NCBI GenBank assembly: GCA_020849765.1
Contig: JADLAY010000035.1
Location: 1 to 64,000 of the forward strand
DNA length: 64,000 nucleotides
DNA from: Anaerolineae bacterium
GTDB taxonomy: Bacteria > Chloroflexota > Anaerolineae > Aggregatilineales > Phototrophicaceae
Reading direction: 5' to 3'
The first letter of the stretch is position 1; each line of letters starts with the position of its first letter. A program made the position numbers and the translations under genes. The notes under the pieces were generated by a model. That model had not been told where the DNA came from, searched no databases, and saw only the letters and a program-made list of their open reading frames with translations. Below are positions 17,145-24,912 of the stretch, piece after piece.

Positions 17145-17396
17145 ATGGAATGCCAGGAATTGGTGCGCTATCTATCGGACTTCATCGACCACAACCTCGA
17201 CGAAGAACTGATGCAGGCCGCGCGCGAACATCTCGCTACCTGCCAGAACTGCCACGTCGTCCTCGACTCGACGCAGAAGACGATCCTGCTCTACCGGCGG
17301 CGCGGCGAGCGCGAGAGCATGGCCCCACGTCGCCACGATGCGTTGTTCGCTCAGCTTACGGAAGCGCTGCAAAACAAGGACGATCAGTGCGACTGA
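17145..17396 (+). CDS. Zinc-binding (ZAS-type) anti-sigma factor
   Basis: An 83-residue protein with the ZAS signature: Cys3 in MECQEL, then H-x3-C-x2-C in REHLATCQNCH. It has no membrane segment, so it is a soluble anti-sigma factor, probably sensing redox state or zinc directly, as RsrA does. GGAGG lies nine bases before the ATG. It follows the ECF sigma gene on the same strand and presumably holds that sigma factor inactive. The C-terminal part (ALFAQLTEALQNK) is a short helix likely to contact the sigma factor. Confidence 0.85.
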   Translation: MECQELVRYLSDFIDHNLDEELMQAAREHLATCQNCHVVLDSTQKTILLYRRRGERESMAPRRHDALFAQLTEALQNKDDQCD

Positions 17397-17446
17397 TGTT
17401 GCCCGCAGTCATGATTCCTCTGATGCCTACGCTCGATCTGTAAGGT

Positions 17447-20329
17447 CTAATCCTGATCCTGGCGACGCTCGCGCCTTTTATCGAGCAGCCTGCTGGCGGT
17501 GGTGCCCTCTTCCTGGCGAGATGCAGAGGCTTCGGCATGGCCGCCCATGCCGCGCGCCGGTGGCGAGGCCGAGGGACGGCGCGGCTCCGGCGTATGCGAC
17601 TGGCGAGTCGTCTTGCGTTCGCGCAGGGCAGCAATCGTCGCCGATGGCGAGGTGTGCTGCTGCTCGATTTGCTGCTGCGCGCGCGCCTTGGCGCCCATCA
17701 GGCTCGACATGCGCTCACTGTTGGCATCGCCGCGCCCGGAGCGTGACAGCAGCTGGCGCAGGCGCTGCAGATCGCTGCGTGTGATCAGCAGGCGGCGCAC
17801 GGCAATATCAAACGGCAGCAGCAACGTCGCGAGCAGGAGCAGCCAGGGCGCGAGCGGCGTCAGGGCGGCGCTGGCGGCCAGATTGTGCGCGAAGACCGCA
17901 CCGGGATCGCCGAGCAGCGAGCGGCCTTGCGTCACGCCGGCCAGTTCGCCGAGCAGGGACGTGCCTTCATCCTGCGTGCGCACCGCGTATTCGGGCGAAT
18001 AGCTCAGCACCCAGCCGGTCGTCTGGTTGACGGCGGTGTCCTGTCCCTCGCCGGTCAGGCGCAGGAAGTAGGCACCTTCCTGGTTGGGCGTGAAGGCCGC
18101 CTCATAACGTCCCGGTGCCACCTGCTGAAGCGTGATCGCCTGTGCGCCCAATTCGGGGTCGACAATCGTCGTCTGGAGCTGCAAGCCGTTCAGGAAGCCG
18201 CCGTCCGCATCGCGCGCATCGACGACCACGCGCGCCTGTTCGCCATCGAGCACGACGCGCGCCTCGACGTTGTTCTCGGCCGTCTCGGTGATCGTCCACT
18301 GGACGACCTGGCTCCAGAAGCGCGCATAATCGTCCCAGCCGACCCAGTTGGACGCCCAGCGCGCGGTCGCATCGCTGGTGAAGGCGACGGCCCGGCCCAG
18401 GCCGAACTGCCACGTCGCCAGGATCGGGTCGGAGAACGGCTCCGGCGAGCGCAGGATCACCTGCGAGGTCTGTTTGGGCGTCGACGCGACGTAGCCGAGC
18501 AGCGGCGGCGCGCTGGTGATGCCGTTCATGATCGGGCTGTTGGCGCTCAAGAGCGGCACGAACGGATCTTCGACGATGTAGGCTCGGCTCGCCAGCACCG
18601 TCTCCGAGGCAAAGATCGTCGGGATCTGCTCGACGGTGGCGACCTCATGATAGTTACCGCCGCCGACCTGGGCCATCTCTTGCAGGAAGTTCACGCCGCC
18701 GCCGATCGAGATGATCGAGGTGGTCACGTCGTAATCCTGATAGAGCGTGGCTGCGCTGTCGACCAGGTTGCCGGGCGCTGCACCGCCATCTGTCAGCAGA
18801 ATGATGTGCTTGCGCGGCGCCTGATCTGCGATCATGGCTTGCGCTGCCAGGTTGTAGCCCGCCTGGATGTCTGTGCCGCCGCTGGCGCGCAGCGTGCCGA
18901 TCAGCGCCTGGAGACCGAGCCGGTCGTACACCGGCTGAATCTCGGCGATCCAGGACGCATCCGTATCGAAGGAAATGACGCCCGCGCGGTCGGTCGGCTG
19001 CAGGAAGTTGACCGAGCGAATCATCGCCTCCTTGGCGAGTTCGATGTTGGGGATGCCATTTGCCCCGCCGACGCCCATACTGCCGGAACGGTCGATTACG
19101 TAGGCGAGCGTCAATTGCGGCAAACGCTGCTGATCGCGGATTTGCATTTCGACGGGCAGCGCATCTTCCAGGGGAGTCTGGAAATAGCCGCCCGGCGCGT
19201 AACTCTCCGGGCCGCCGACGACCACCAGCCCGCCGCCGAGATCGCGCACGTAGGTGACGAGCGTCTGCATTCGTCGCTGCGTCAGGTCGGTCGCGGGCAC
19301 GTTCGCCAGGATGACGCTGTCATAGGAGGCCAGCGGCGCGATGCCGATCGGAAGCTGGCCTGGCGTGACTTGATCGACCGCGATGCCGACCTGGTTGAGC
19401 GCCTCGACCAGATACTGACCTTCTTCGGCATCCGGCGCGACGAGCAAGACGCGCGGCGGCCCGACGACCTCACTGAAGGCGGCAAGCTGGTTGTTTTGGT
19501 AGAAGGCGTCGCCCTGTGCCGGATCGACCAGCACCTGGAAATCGCGGAAGCCCGCGTCGCCGGATTGGAGCGTCACGGCGTAGTTGTTCTCACCCGCGCG
19601 CAGCGTCACGTCGTCGCGCAGGAGGATGGCACCGCTGGCGAGAATGGTGATCGTCGCGTTGGTGGCGCTTTCGGACTGCACCGTGAAGCTGAGATCGAAT
19701 TCCTGATTGGCGCCGACTTCCTGCGGCACGCGCACATCTGTGATCTGCACTTCCGGCGCGGGATCGCGGCTGAAGGGCACGTAGCTGATCTCGACGCCGG
19801 TGGCCGCAGCACGCTCAGCCGCGGCGCGCGCATCGCCGACCGTCTGCACGCCATCGCTCAAGATGACGATGCGGCGCGCGGCATCTGCCGGGAACAGGCC
19901 CAAACCGATGCGGATGGCTTCCGCCAGATCGGTGTTGCTCGTCACCGGGATTGAGCGCAGGCTGGGCAGTTCGCGCACGGCGCTCAGGGCGCGCTCGACC
20001 ACGGCATTCGCGCCGAAGACGACCACCGCGGCTTCATCATCCGGAGTCATGTTTTCGAGCGCAGTGCGCATGTAATCCAACTGCGCTTCTTGGGCTGTAG
20101 TGCTGATGCTATCGGATGCATCGACCAGGAAGACGACCGCCAGGCGGTTGGCCGAGCGCACAATGTGTGCCCCCGCCAGCGCCAGCACGACCAGCACGAC
20201 GATCAGGCTGCGCACGAGCAAACTGACGAGATCGCGCGAGCGCCGGTGCCGGATTCGAGGCAGACCCAGGTAGATGATGGGGATCAGGCACACTAGAAGC
20301 AAAAGCGCGAGCGGGGTGGTCAGTGTCAT
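17447..20329 (-). CDS. Large membrane protein with two von Willebrand A domains
   Basis: A 960-residue protein. N-terminal membrane segments (residues 5-23 and 38-55) precede a first VWA domain with MIDAS VDASDSIS near residue 70. A Rossmann/glutamine-amidotransferase-like segment follows (PPRVLLVAPDAEEGQYLVEA, then GGGLVVVGGPESYAPGG). A second VWA domain has MIDAS YVIDRSGSMG near residue 415. A beta-rich part (GRYEAAFTPNQEGAYFLRL), a C-terminal TM (WLLLLATLLLPFDIAV) and a charged, low-complexity tail complete it. The plan resembles BatA-like or YfbK-like surface VWA proteins, whose targets are mostly unknown. I prefer ATG 20329, which begins the first TM; a TTG at 20380 adds 17 residues. Confidence 0.85.
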   Translation of the reverse strand: MTLTTPLALLLLVCLIPIIYLGLPRIRHRRSRDLVSLLVRSLIVVLVVLALAGAHIVRSANRLAVVFLVDASDSISTTAQEAQLDYMRTALENMTPDDEAAVVVFGANAVVERALSAVRELPSLRSIPVTSNTDLAEAIRIGLGLFPADAARRIVILSDGVQTVGDARAAAERAAATGVEISYVPFSRDPAPEVQITDVRVPQEVGANQEFDLSFTVQSESATNATITILASGAILLRDDVTLRAGENNYAVTLQSGDAGFRDFQVLVDPAQGDAFYQNNQLAAFSEVVGPPRVLLVAPDAEEGQYLVEALNQVGIAVDQVTPGQLPIGIAPLASYDSVILANVPATDLTQRRMQTLVTYVRDLGGGLVVVGGPESYAPGGYFQTPLEDALPVEMQIRDQQRLPQLTLAYVIDRSGSMGVGGANGIPNIELAKEAMIRSVNFLQPTDRAGVISFDTDASWIAEIQPVYDRLGLQALIGTLRASGGTDIQAGYNLAAQAMIADQAPRKHIILLTDGGAAPGNLVDSAATLYQDYDVTTSIISIGGGVNFLQEMAQVGGGNYHEVATVEQIPTIFASETVLASRAYIVEDPFVPLLSANSPIMNGITSAPPLLGYVASTPKQTSQVILRSPEPFSDPILATWQFGLGRAVAFTSDATARWASNWVGWDDYARFWSQVVQWTITETAENNVEARVVLDGEQARVVVDARDADGGFLNGLQLQTTIVDPELGAQAITLQQVAPGRYEAAFTPNQEGAYFLRLTGEGQDTAVNQTTGWVLSYSPEYAVRTQDEGTSLLGELAGVTQGRSLLGDPGAVFAHNLAASAALTPLAPWLLLLATLLLPFDIAVRRLLITRSDLQRLRQLLSRSGRGDANSERMSSLMGAKARAQQQIEQQHTSPSATIAALRERKTTRQSHTPEPRRPSASPPARGMGGHAEASASRQEEGTTASRLLDKRRERRQDQD

Positions 20330-20482
20330 GTAGAAAGGGTTTCTAACCGACGTGCGAATAATATACCACAAACTGGCCAAGGGACGGGTTCAGATCCAGT
20401 GCGGGCGAAAGATTTATCGAACACCGCGCCTCTAATCTACCAGGGGGCGCTTCATTTGACCGCACATAACGGAATATCTGCG

Positions 20483-21088
20483 ATGATCGATTTCACTCAG
20501 TTGACCCAGCCAGAGGCCAGAATGCTCGATCTTGCCCGCCATGTCAGCGTCATGGATCTGGCAGAAGCGACCCACCGCAGCCTCGACACGCTGCTTGCGC
20601 TCATCCGCGAGGCGACCGACGCCATGATCGTCCACGCGCCTCACGATCCTCATGCGCACGATCCGTATGCCGTCGCGGGCGAAGAACACATCGGCTGGAC
20701 GCTGGGGCATCTCGTCGCGCACACCACGGCCACCAGCGAAGAATGGGCCGCCTACAGTTCGATTCTCGCGCGCGGCATCGTCTATCCACGCCAGCCGCGC
20801 CTGCGTTACGAAACGGCCTGGCGCGACATCGACACCCAGGCGAAAGCGATTCAGCGCCTGGAGGAGAGTCGGCGTATGCGCCTGGCTTACCTGCACACCT
20901 GGCCGGAGCGCCCGCAGCTCGACGTGCTGCTTGAGCTTTCCGAGCGCGCGCAGGAACGCTGGGGCGATATGAATGCCCCGGCAGCCTTCCTGTTCGGGCT
21001 GCGCCATGAGGTCAGCCATCACGATCAGGTGCGCGACGCGCTGCGGCAGGCCAGGCTCGCGCAAAGCCCCGCCTCGACCGGCGGCTAA
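20483..21088 (+). CDS. DinB-superfamily protein
   Basis: A 201-residue helical protein with the DinB/YfiT four-helix layout. Histidines in GWTLGHLVAHTTATSEEW and the C-terminal RHEVSHHDQV are placed as metal ligands usually are in this superfamily. Members include damage-inducible proteins and thiol-dependent transferases (for example mycothiol- or bacillithiol-dependent), so the reaction cannot be named. ATG 20483 has GGAAT upstream; a GTG at 20399 gives an unlikely extension. It diverges from the VWA gene. Confidence 0.72.
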   Translation: MIDFTQLTQPEARMLDLARHVSVMDLAEATHRSLDTLLALIREATDAMIVHAPHDPHAHDPYAVAGEEHIGWTLGHLVAHTTATSEEWAAYSSILARGIVYPRQPRLRYETAWRDIDTQAKAIQRLEESRRMRLAYLHTWPERPQLDVLLELSERAQERWGDMNAPAAFLFGLRHEVSHHDQVRDALRQARLAQSPASTGG

Positions 21089-21111
21089 ATATCCCGCTAA
21101 ACGGATTGCGC

Positions 21112-22017
21112 TCAGTCCTGAGGCACGGCTTCAAACCGGATCAGACCAAACTGGGGGACGGGCTTGCTTTCGGCGCCGGTCGAGTCGGTGAAGATCTCGT
21201 ACGGCGTCATAGTCTTGCTGACGACGACCCCGTAGCAGTGCGCCGCATCCTCAAAGCGAACCTGCCAGTGACCCTCGGTGTCCTGGTGTGCATCCGAAAA
21301 ATGGAAGGCATCCAGCGCCATGTTGCCCGTTTCCCGGCGCAGGTAATACTCCGCGGCCTGAGCGATCGGCTCGGAGGATGCGCGCCCACGCATACGCGAG
21401 AGCAGCACCTTGCCCGCCGCCGTGGCGTCGAACAGCGCGTCGACGTCGGCAGGAGTGACGCGTCCGTAGTAGATGCCATATGGGAAGGTGACGAGCGTCC
21501 CCGCGAACCGGTGCCCACCAATGTGATTTGACTGCCAGACGTGGCTGTCGCGGGCATGCAGCGCTTTGAATATCTCCAGGCCATAACGCGAGCAGCAGAC
21601 GTCGCGCCTGCCGTTGGTACACACGAGATAGAGCGGCTCCTGGACGGCCTCGCCCAGGTCGCTGCGGCCATCCGCAATCTCCGCCAGCGGCAGATCGATC
21701 AGCGCTTCATAGGCCGGCAGCGTGAAGCGTCGCACCCGATTGTCTTCGAAACCGCAGCGGATGATGTAGAGCGAGAGATCGGTCAGATCGGTCTTGTTAT
21801 GGCTGTGCCCGATCATCTGGACGCGAGGGGTCGCCATCAACGCCATCTGCGCGTCGACGTAGGCTTTGACCTCGGCTGGGATGGTGCTGTCGTCGTAAGC
21901 TTTTGCAGTCCAGGGACGCGGATACTCCAGGAGTATCCACGTCTCGGCGTGCGGCGCGGTTGCGAACAGATCTTCGTTGAGTTGTCGCGAATGTTCACAC
22001 GCGTAAAACTGCGGCAT
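21112..22017 (-). CDS. Sucrase/ferredoxin-like (thioredoxin-like [2Fe-2S]) protein
   Basis: A 301-residue protein of the Suc_Fer-like family. The C-terminal half is a thioredoxin-like ferredoxin domain with cysteines in CTNGRRDVCCSRYG near residue 133 and the H-x3-H motif in NHIGGHRFAGTLVTF. In the related Apd1/Aim32 proteins, two Cys and two His bind a [2Fe-2S] cluster, so a cluster is likely here. The physiological electron partner is unknown. Its start codon directly abuts the stop of the M20 hydrolase gene, so the two are probably translated together. Confidence 0.8.
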   Translation of the reverse strand: MPQFYACEHSRQLNEDLFATAPHAETWILLEYPRPWTAKAYDDSTIPAEVKAYVDAQMALMATPRVQMIGHSHNKTDLTDLSLYIIRCGFEDNRVRRFTLPAYEALIDLPLAEIADGRSDLGEAVQEPLYLVCTNGRRDVCCSRYGLEIFKALHARDSHVWQSNHIGGHRFAGTLVTFPYGIYYGRVTPADVDALFDATAAGKVLLSRMRGRASSEPIAQAAEYYLRRETGNMALDAFHFSDAHQDTEGHWQVRFEDAAHCYGVVVSKTMTPYEIFTDSTGAESKPVPQFGLIRFEAVPQD

Positions 22018-23253
22018 CTAGGCGCCCTGTTGCTGGATCCAGCGCATGGCCTTAGCGGCGAGCTTATCCATCGCCTCAACCGACATCGCGATGTGTTCCT
22101 CTTTGGTATCTTCGATCTTGTTGTGCGAGATGCCGTGGAGGCTTTGCGTGAACATCATGACGGTCGGGATGCCGATGCGGGCGACTTCCGCCGCGTCATG
22201 CAGTGGACCGCTGGGCAGACGGTGGGAGACACCGGCGGTTTCTATGATCGCTTCGTCGCACAGCTCGATCAGATCCGGGTGGAACAGGATCGGGTGAATC
22301 TGCCAGAGCAGACTCCACTCGACGCCGATGTTCTCTTCCTGGGCGAACTTCTGGCTCGCTTCACGCGCCTCGCGGTACATGTTGGCCAGCCCATCCGCGT
22401 CCAGATGGCGCTGGTCGAGCGTCATATCCGCCTGGGCGACGACAGAGGTGACGATGCCGGGCTTCGTCTCCACGCGCCCGACCGTGCAGACGCCGCCATA
22501 CTTCACGCCGATCTCGCGGACGGCGAGGTGCAGCTTGGAGACACCACCGAGCGCATCACGGCGGCGGTTCATCGGTGTCGAGCCGGAGTGCGCTGCCTGG
22601 CCGGTGAAGCGGATGCCATGGCGTTCGACGCCGAAGGTGCCGAGCACGACACCGAGCGGCAGATCCATGTCGAGCAGCACCGGGCCTTGCTCAATGTGCA
22701 GTTCCAGGTAGGCGGCAGCATTGGCAAGCTGCTTGTGTGATTCTTTGACCGTGTCCAGATTCAGCCCGAATTCCTTGATCGCATCCGATAGCAAGATGCC
22801 ATCCTTGTCTTTCAGGCCGCGCAGATCGTCCGGGTTCATCGTCCCGGAGCAGGCGCTGCTGCCGAACAGACTGCGCCCAAAGCGCGCGCCTTCCTCATCC
22901 GCCCAATCGACGACGCGCACGGTTACCGGGGGTGTCCCCTGACTGGCGATATTGCGCAGGACTTCCAGGGCGGCCATCACGTTCATGGCGCCGTCGAGCC
23001 AGCCGCCGTTGGGCACGGAATCGATGTGCCCGCCGAGCAAGAGTTCCTTTTCCGATTGCCCGCGCAGGGTTGTCCAGGTGTTGCCTGCCTCGTCGACTTC
23101 GTATTCGACCGGCAGCCCCTCCAGTTTGCTCTTGTACCACTCGCGCGCCTTGGCCCACGTCTGCGTGAAGGCGACGCGCTGAGCGCCGTTCTCATCTGCC
23201 GTGAGCGCCCGCAATTCCTTGAGTTCGTCAATCGTTCGTTGAGGATTCAACAT
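22018..23253 (-). CDS. M20-family amidohydrolase (N-carbamoyl amino acid hydrolase type)
   Basis: A 411-residue zinc enzyme of the hydantoinase/carbamoylase family. The metal-site blocks are GGHIDSVPNGGWLDGAMNV near residue 78, VDWADEEGARFGRSLFGSSA near 115 and YLELHIEQGPVL near 185. A lid dimerisation domain covers about residues 205-325, and the fold ends with LHDAAEVARIGIPTVMMFTQ, which holds another ligand region. It may cleave N-carbamoyl amino acids, allantoate or ureidoglycolate; the family does not allow a choice. It precedes the ferredoxin-like gene with no gap. Confidence 0.87.
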   Translation of the reverse strand: MLNPQRTIDELKELRALTADENGAQRVAFTQTWAKAREWYKSKLEGLPVEYEVDEAGNTWTTLRGQSEKELLLGGHIDSVPNGGWLDGAMNVMAALEVLRNIASQGTPPVTVRVVDWADEEGARFGRSLFGSSACSGTMNPDDLRGLKDKDGILLSDAIKEFGLNLDTVKESHKQLANAAAYLELHIEQGPVLLDMDLPLGVVLGTFGVERHGIRFTGQAAHSGSTPMNRRRDALGGVSKLHLAVREIGVKYGGVCTVGRVETKPGIVTSVVAQADMTLDQRHLDADGLANMYREAREASQKFAQEENIGVEWSLLWQIHPILFHPDLIELCDEAIIETAGVSHRLPSGPLHDAAEVARIGIPTVMMFTQSLHGISHNKIEDTKEEHIAMSVEAMDKLAAKAMRWIQQQGA

Positions 23254-23392
23254 GGCTCACACCCCTGCAAGGATAAGTAAGAATTGTGCGTTGAAGTTGA
23301 GAGATTACCCGTTCGCTGTAGCTGCGTCAAACGGGGTGCTTGCGGGTTTTTGAGTGTGGTTTGAGTGGGCCGTGGTCAGGGGAACTACGCAG

Positions 23393-23428
23393 CAAACACC
23401 GCAGGCGAGACTGGAATCGTCTGCGGTG
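23393..23428 (-). terminator. Probable terminator of the VOC gene
   Basis: CACCGCAG pairs perfectly with CTGCGGTG (8 bases, 16-base loop), beginning 18 bases after the stop on the minus strand and followed by TTTGCT. The rest of the gap 23254-23445 holds no gene. Confidence 0.5.
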
Positions 23429-23445
23429 CTCGTGTGCGCGGGCGC

Positions 23446-23817
23446 TTACGATGTGCGCTGCACCATGGAGAATTCGTTGCCGTCCGGATCGGTGAAGCGT
23501 GCTTCGACGCCGCCCCAGGGCTGCTCGGTTGGCGCCTGTGTGAAGTTGACGCCCTGAGCGGCCAGCCGAGTGTGGTCGCCGCGCACGTCGCTGGTATCGA
23601 AGATCATGCCGGTCGAACCGCCGTGGAGATCCATGCCCGGCCACGGCAGCTGCAGGCTGATCGACGTTTCGGCGCCTGCCGGGGCGACTTCAACCCAGCG
23701 GAACTGCGGCATCGGCAAATCGATCTTCTTTTCCAGGCCGAGCTTGCCGACGTAGAAATCAAGGGCTTTGTCCTGGTCGCTGACGAAGATCGTCGTCACT
23801 TGAATACGGTTGATCAT
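23446..23817 (-). CDS. VOC (glyoxalase/bleomycin resistance) family protein
   Basis: A 123-residue single-domain protein with paired beta-alpha-beta-beta-beta modules (VTTIFVSDQDKALDFYVGKL, later AQGVNFTQAPTEQPWGG and ARFTDPDGNEFSMVQ). The C-terminal Glu in DPDGNEF is a usual metal ligand. The substrate is not predictable. ATG 23817 is preceded by GGAG at ten bases. It lies 42 bases downstream of the SRPBCC gene on the same strand and may belong to the ArsR-controlled unit. Confidence 0.85.
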   Translation of the reverse strand: MINRIQVTTIFVSDQDKALDFYVGKLGLEKKIDLPMPQFRWVEVAPAGAETSISLQLPWPGMDLHGGSTGMIFDTSDVRGDHTRLAAQGVNFTQAPTEQPWGGVEARFTDPDGNEFSMVQRTS

Positions 23818-23859
23818 GGTCGTGTGTCTCCTCATCGGGTGAGTGCGAGATGTCAGGCA

Positions 23860-24297
23860 TCACGATTCAGTTATCTCTGCTTGTGCCAGTCGATCGAGCA
23901 GCGGCGGAAGCTGCGCCAGGAAACGGCCCCAGCCGGAACCGATGATGAAGCTGACGGCCGCATCAGTCAGGCCGGTGAAGCCGGTATGTTCCAGGCGGAG
24001 CAGCGTGCCTCCCTCCTGCGCGATCAACAGCCAGCGCACGGTCGTCTTGCGCTTCATGAAACCGCCGATAAAGCTGTAGATCAGTTCGTGAGGGGCGTCG
24101 ACGAGGATGACTTCGCAGTTGAGGGTGCCGTCAAAGCCGGGACCGGGATCGGTGTGGAAGGTGAACTTGTGGCCGACCTCTGGTTTGAAGTCGTTCGTCA
24201 TGTACCACGCCGCCAGCGCGTCAGGGTCGGTCAGCGCCTTCCAGACGCGCTCCGGCGGATGCGGGTAGAAGCGTTCGAATTTCAGGTCGCGCTTCAT
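23860..24297 (-). CDS. SRPBCC (AHSA1-like) domain protein
   Basis: A 145-residue START/SRPBCC fold: RDLKFERFYPHPPERVWKAL at the start, KFTFHTDPGPGFDGTLNCEV in the sheet, and the long C-terminal helix. It probably binds a hydrophobic ligand in the cavity; no catalytic residue is evident. ATG 24297 overlaps the arsR stop by one base (TGATG); GTG 24300 is equally possible. ArsR-SRPBCC gene pairs are common, and the ArsR protein usually controls the pair. Confidence 0.85.
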   Translation of the reverse strand: MKRDLKFERFYPHPPERVWKALTDPDALAAWYMTNDFKPEVGHKFTFHTDPGPGFDGTLNCEVILVDAPHELIYSFIGGFMKRKTTVRWLLIAQEGGTLLRLEHTGFTGLTDAAVSFIIGSGWGRFLAQLPPLLDRLAQAEITES

Positions 24298-24650
24298 CAC
24301 GACTTCTCCTGCTCGTCCTGCGCCGCCATCTCATCCAGATAGTCACCAAGCGCGTCGAGTTTCTGCTGCCAGAAATGCTCATACTGCCCGATCCAGCGCG
24401 CGATCTCGTTCAGGTTGTCAGGCCGGAGCTGGTAATAATGCTCCCGCCCGCGCTTTTCCATCGATACCAGCCCGCTGTCCATCAGAATGCCCAGATGCTG
24501 GCTGATGGCCGAGCGCGAGACATCGAACGGAGCGGAAAGGGCAGTAACCGTCATATCCCCTTGCAGAAGCGTATCTAGAATTTGCCTGCGAACAGGGTGA
24601 GCGATGGCGGCGAAGATATCCGTATCCACCTGGCCTGTGGTTTTGCGCAT
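24297..24650 (-). CDS. ArsR-family transcriptional repressor
   Basis: A 117-residue winged-helix protein: AAIAHPVRRQILDTLLQGDM, recognition-helix region SRSAISQHLGILMDSGLV and wing KRGREHYYQL. It carries no cysteine-rich metal-binding motif, so it is not a classical arsenic or zinc sensor and more likely senses an organic ligand or acts constitutively. Two matching 16-base operator candidates overlap its own promoter, which supports autoregulation. The SRPBCC gene and perhaps the VOC gene are in the same unit. Confidence 0.9.
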   Translation of the reverse strand: MRKTTGQVDTDIFAAIAHPVRRQILDTLLQGDMTVTALSAPFDVSRSAISQHLGILMDSGLVSMEKRGREHYYQLRPDNLNEIARWIGQYEHFWQQKLDALGDYLDEMAAQDEQEKS

Positions 24651-24685
24651 GATAAGGTTATCGTCCCGCCGATCTCTGTGTATGT

Positions 24686-24738
24686 GTGAGCTATAGCTTA
24701 CGCAATTGAGTATACGTGAGCTATTGCTAACGTGTCAA
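24686..24738 (-). promoter_or_regulatory. arsR promoter with two operator copies
   Basis: On the minus strand, TTGACA (24738-24733) and TATACT (24714-24709) are 18 bases apart. A 16-base imperfect palindrome of form GTGAGCTATNGCTNAC occurs twice on the plus strand: 24716-24731, entirely between the -35 and -10 boxes, and 24686-24701, at the expected start site. The copies start exactly 30 bases apart, about three helical turns. Confidence 0.75.
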
Positions 24739-24838
24739 GATCGAAGTCCGGCATGTTTTCGTGACCGACTCAAGCCCCATTCGGCCTCGGAAGTCGTCAT
24801 GTACAAACGGCGAACGATGACCGATACTCCGGGGGGCG

Positions 24839-24900
24839 ACCCGCTGGCTTCTAGCGGGTGGCTGCTCTGTGATGGACATAGGGCGGGAGGCAGGCTCCCG
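24839..24900 (+). other. Two hairpins in the leader of FemAB no. 2
   Basis: ACCCGCT pairs with AGCGGGT (24839-24859) and CGGGAG with CTCCCG (24884-24900). The second ends 12 bases before the preferred TTG start. If the longer frame from 24817 were translated, they would fall inside a non-conserved N-terminal extension. Confidence 0.45.
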
Positions 24901-24912
24901 AAAAGTGACGAC

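Noticed and set aside
17885-19954. A 689-codon open frame opposite the VWA gene
   Set aside because: The translation is Arg/Asp/His-rich without a recognisable domain; the VWA frame has two intact MIDAS motifs.
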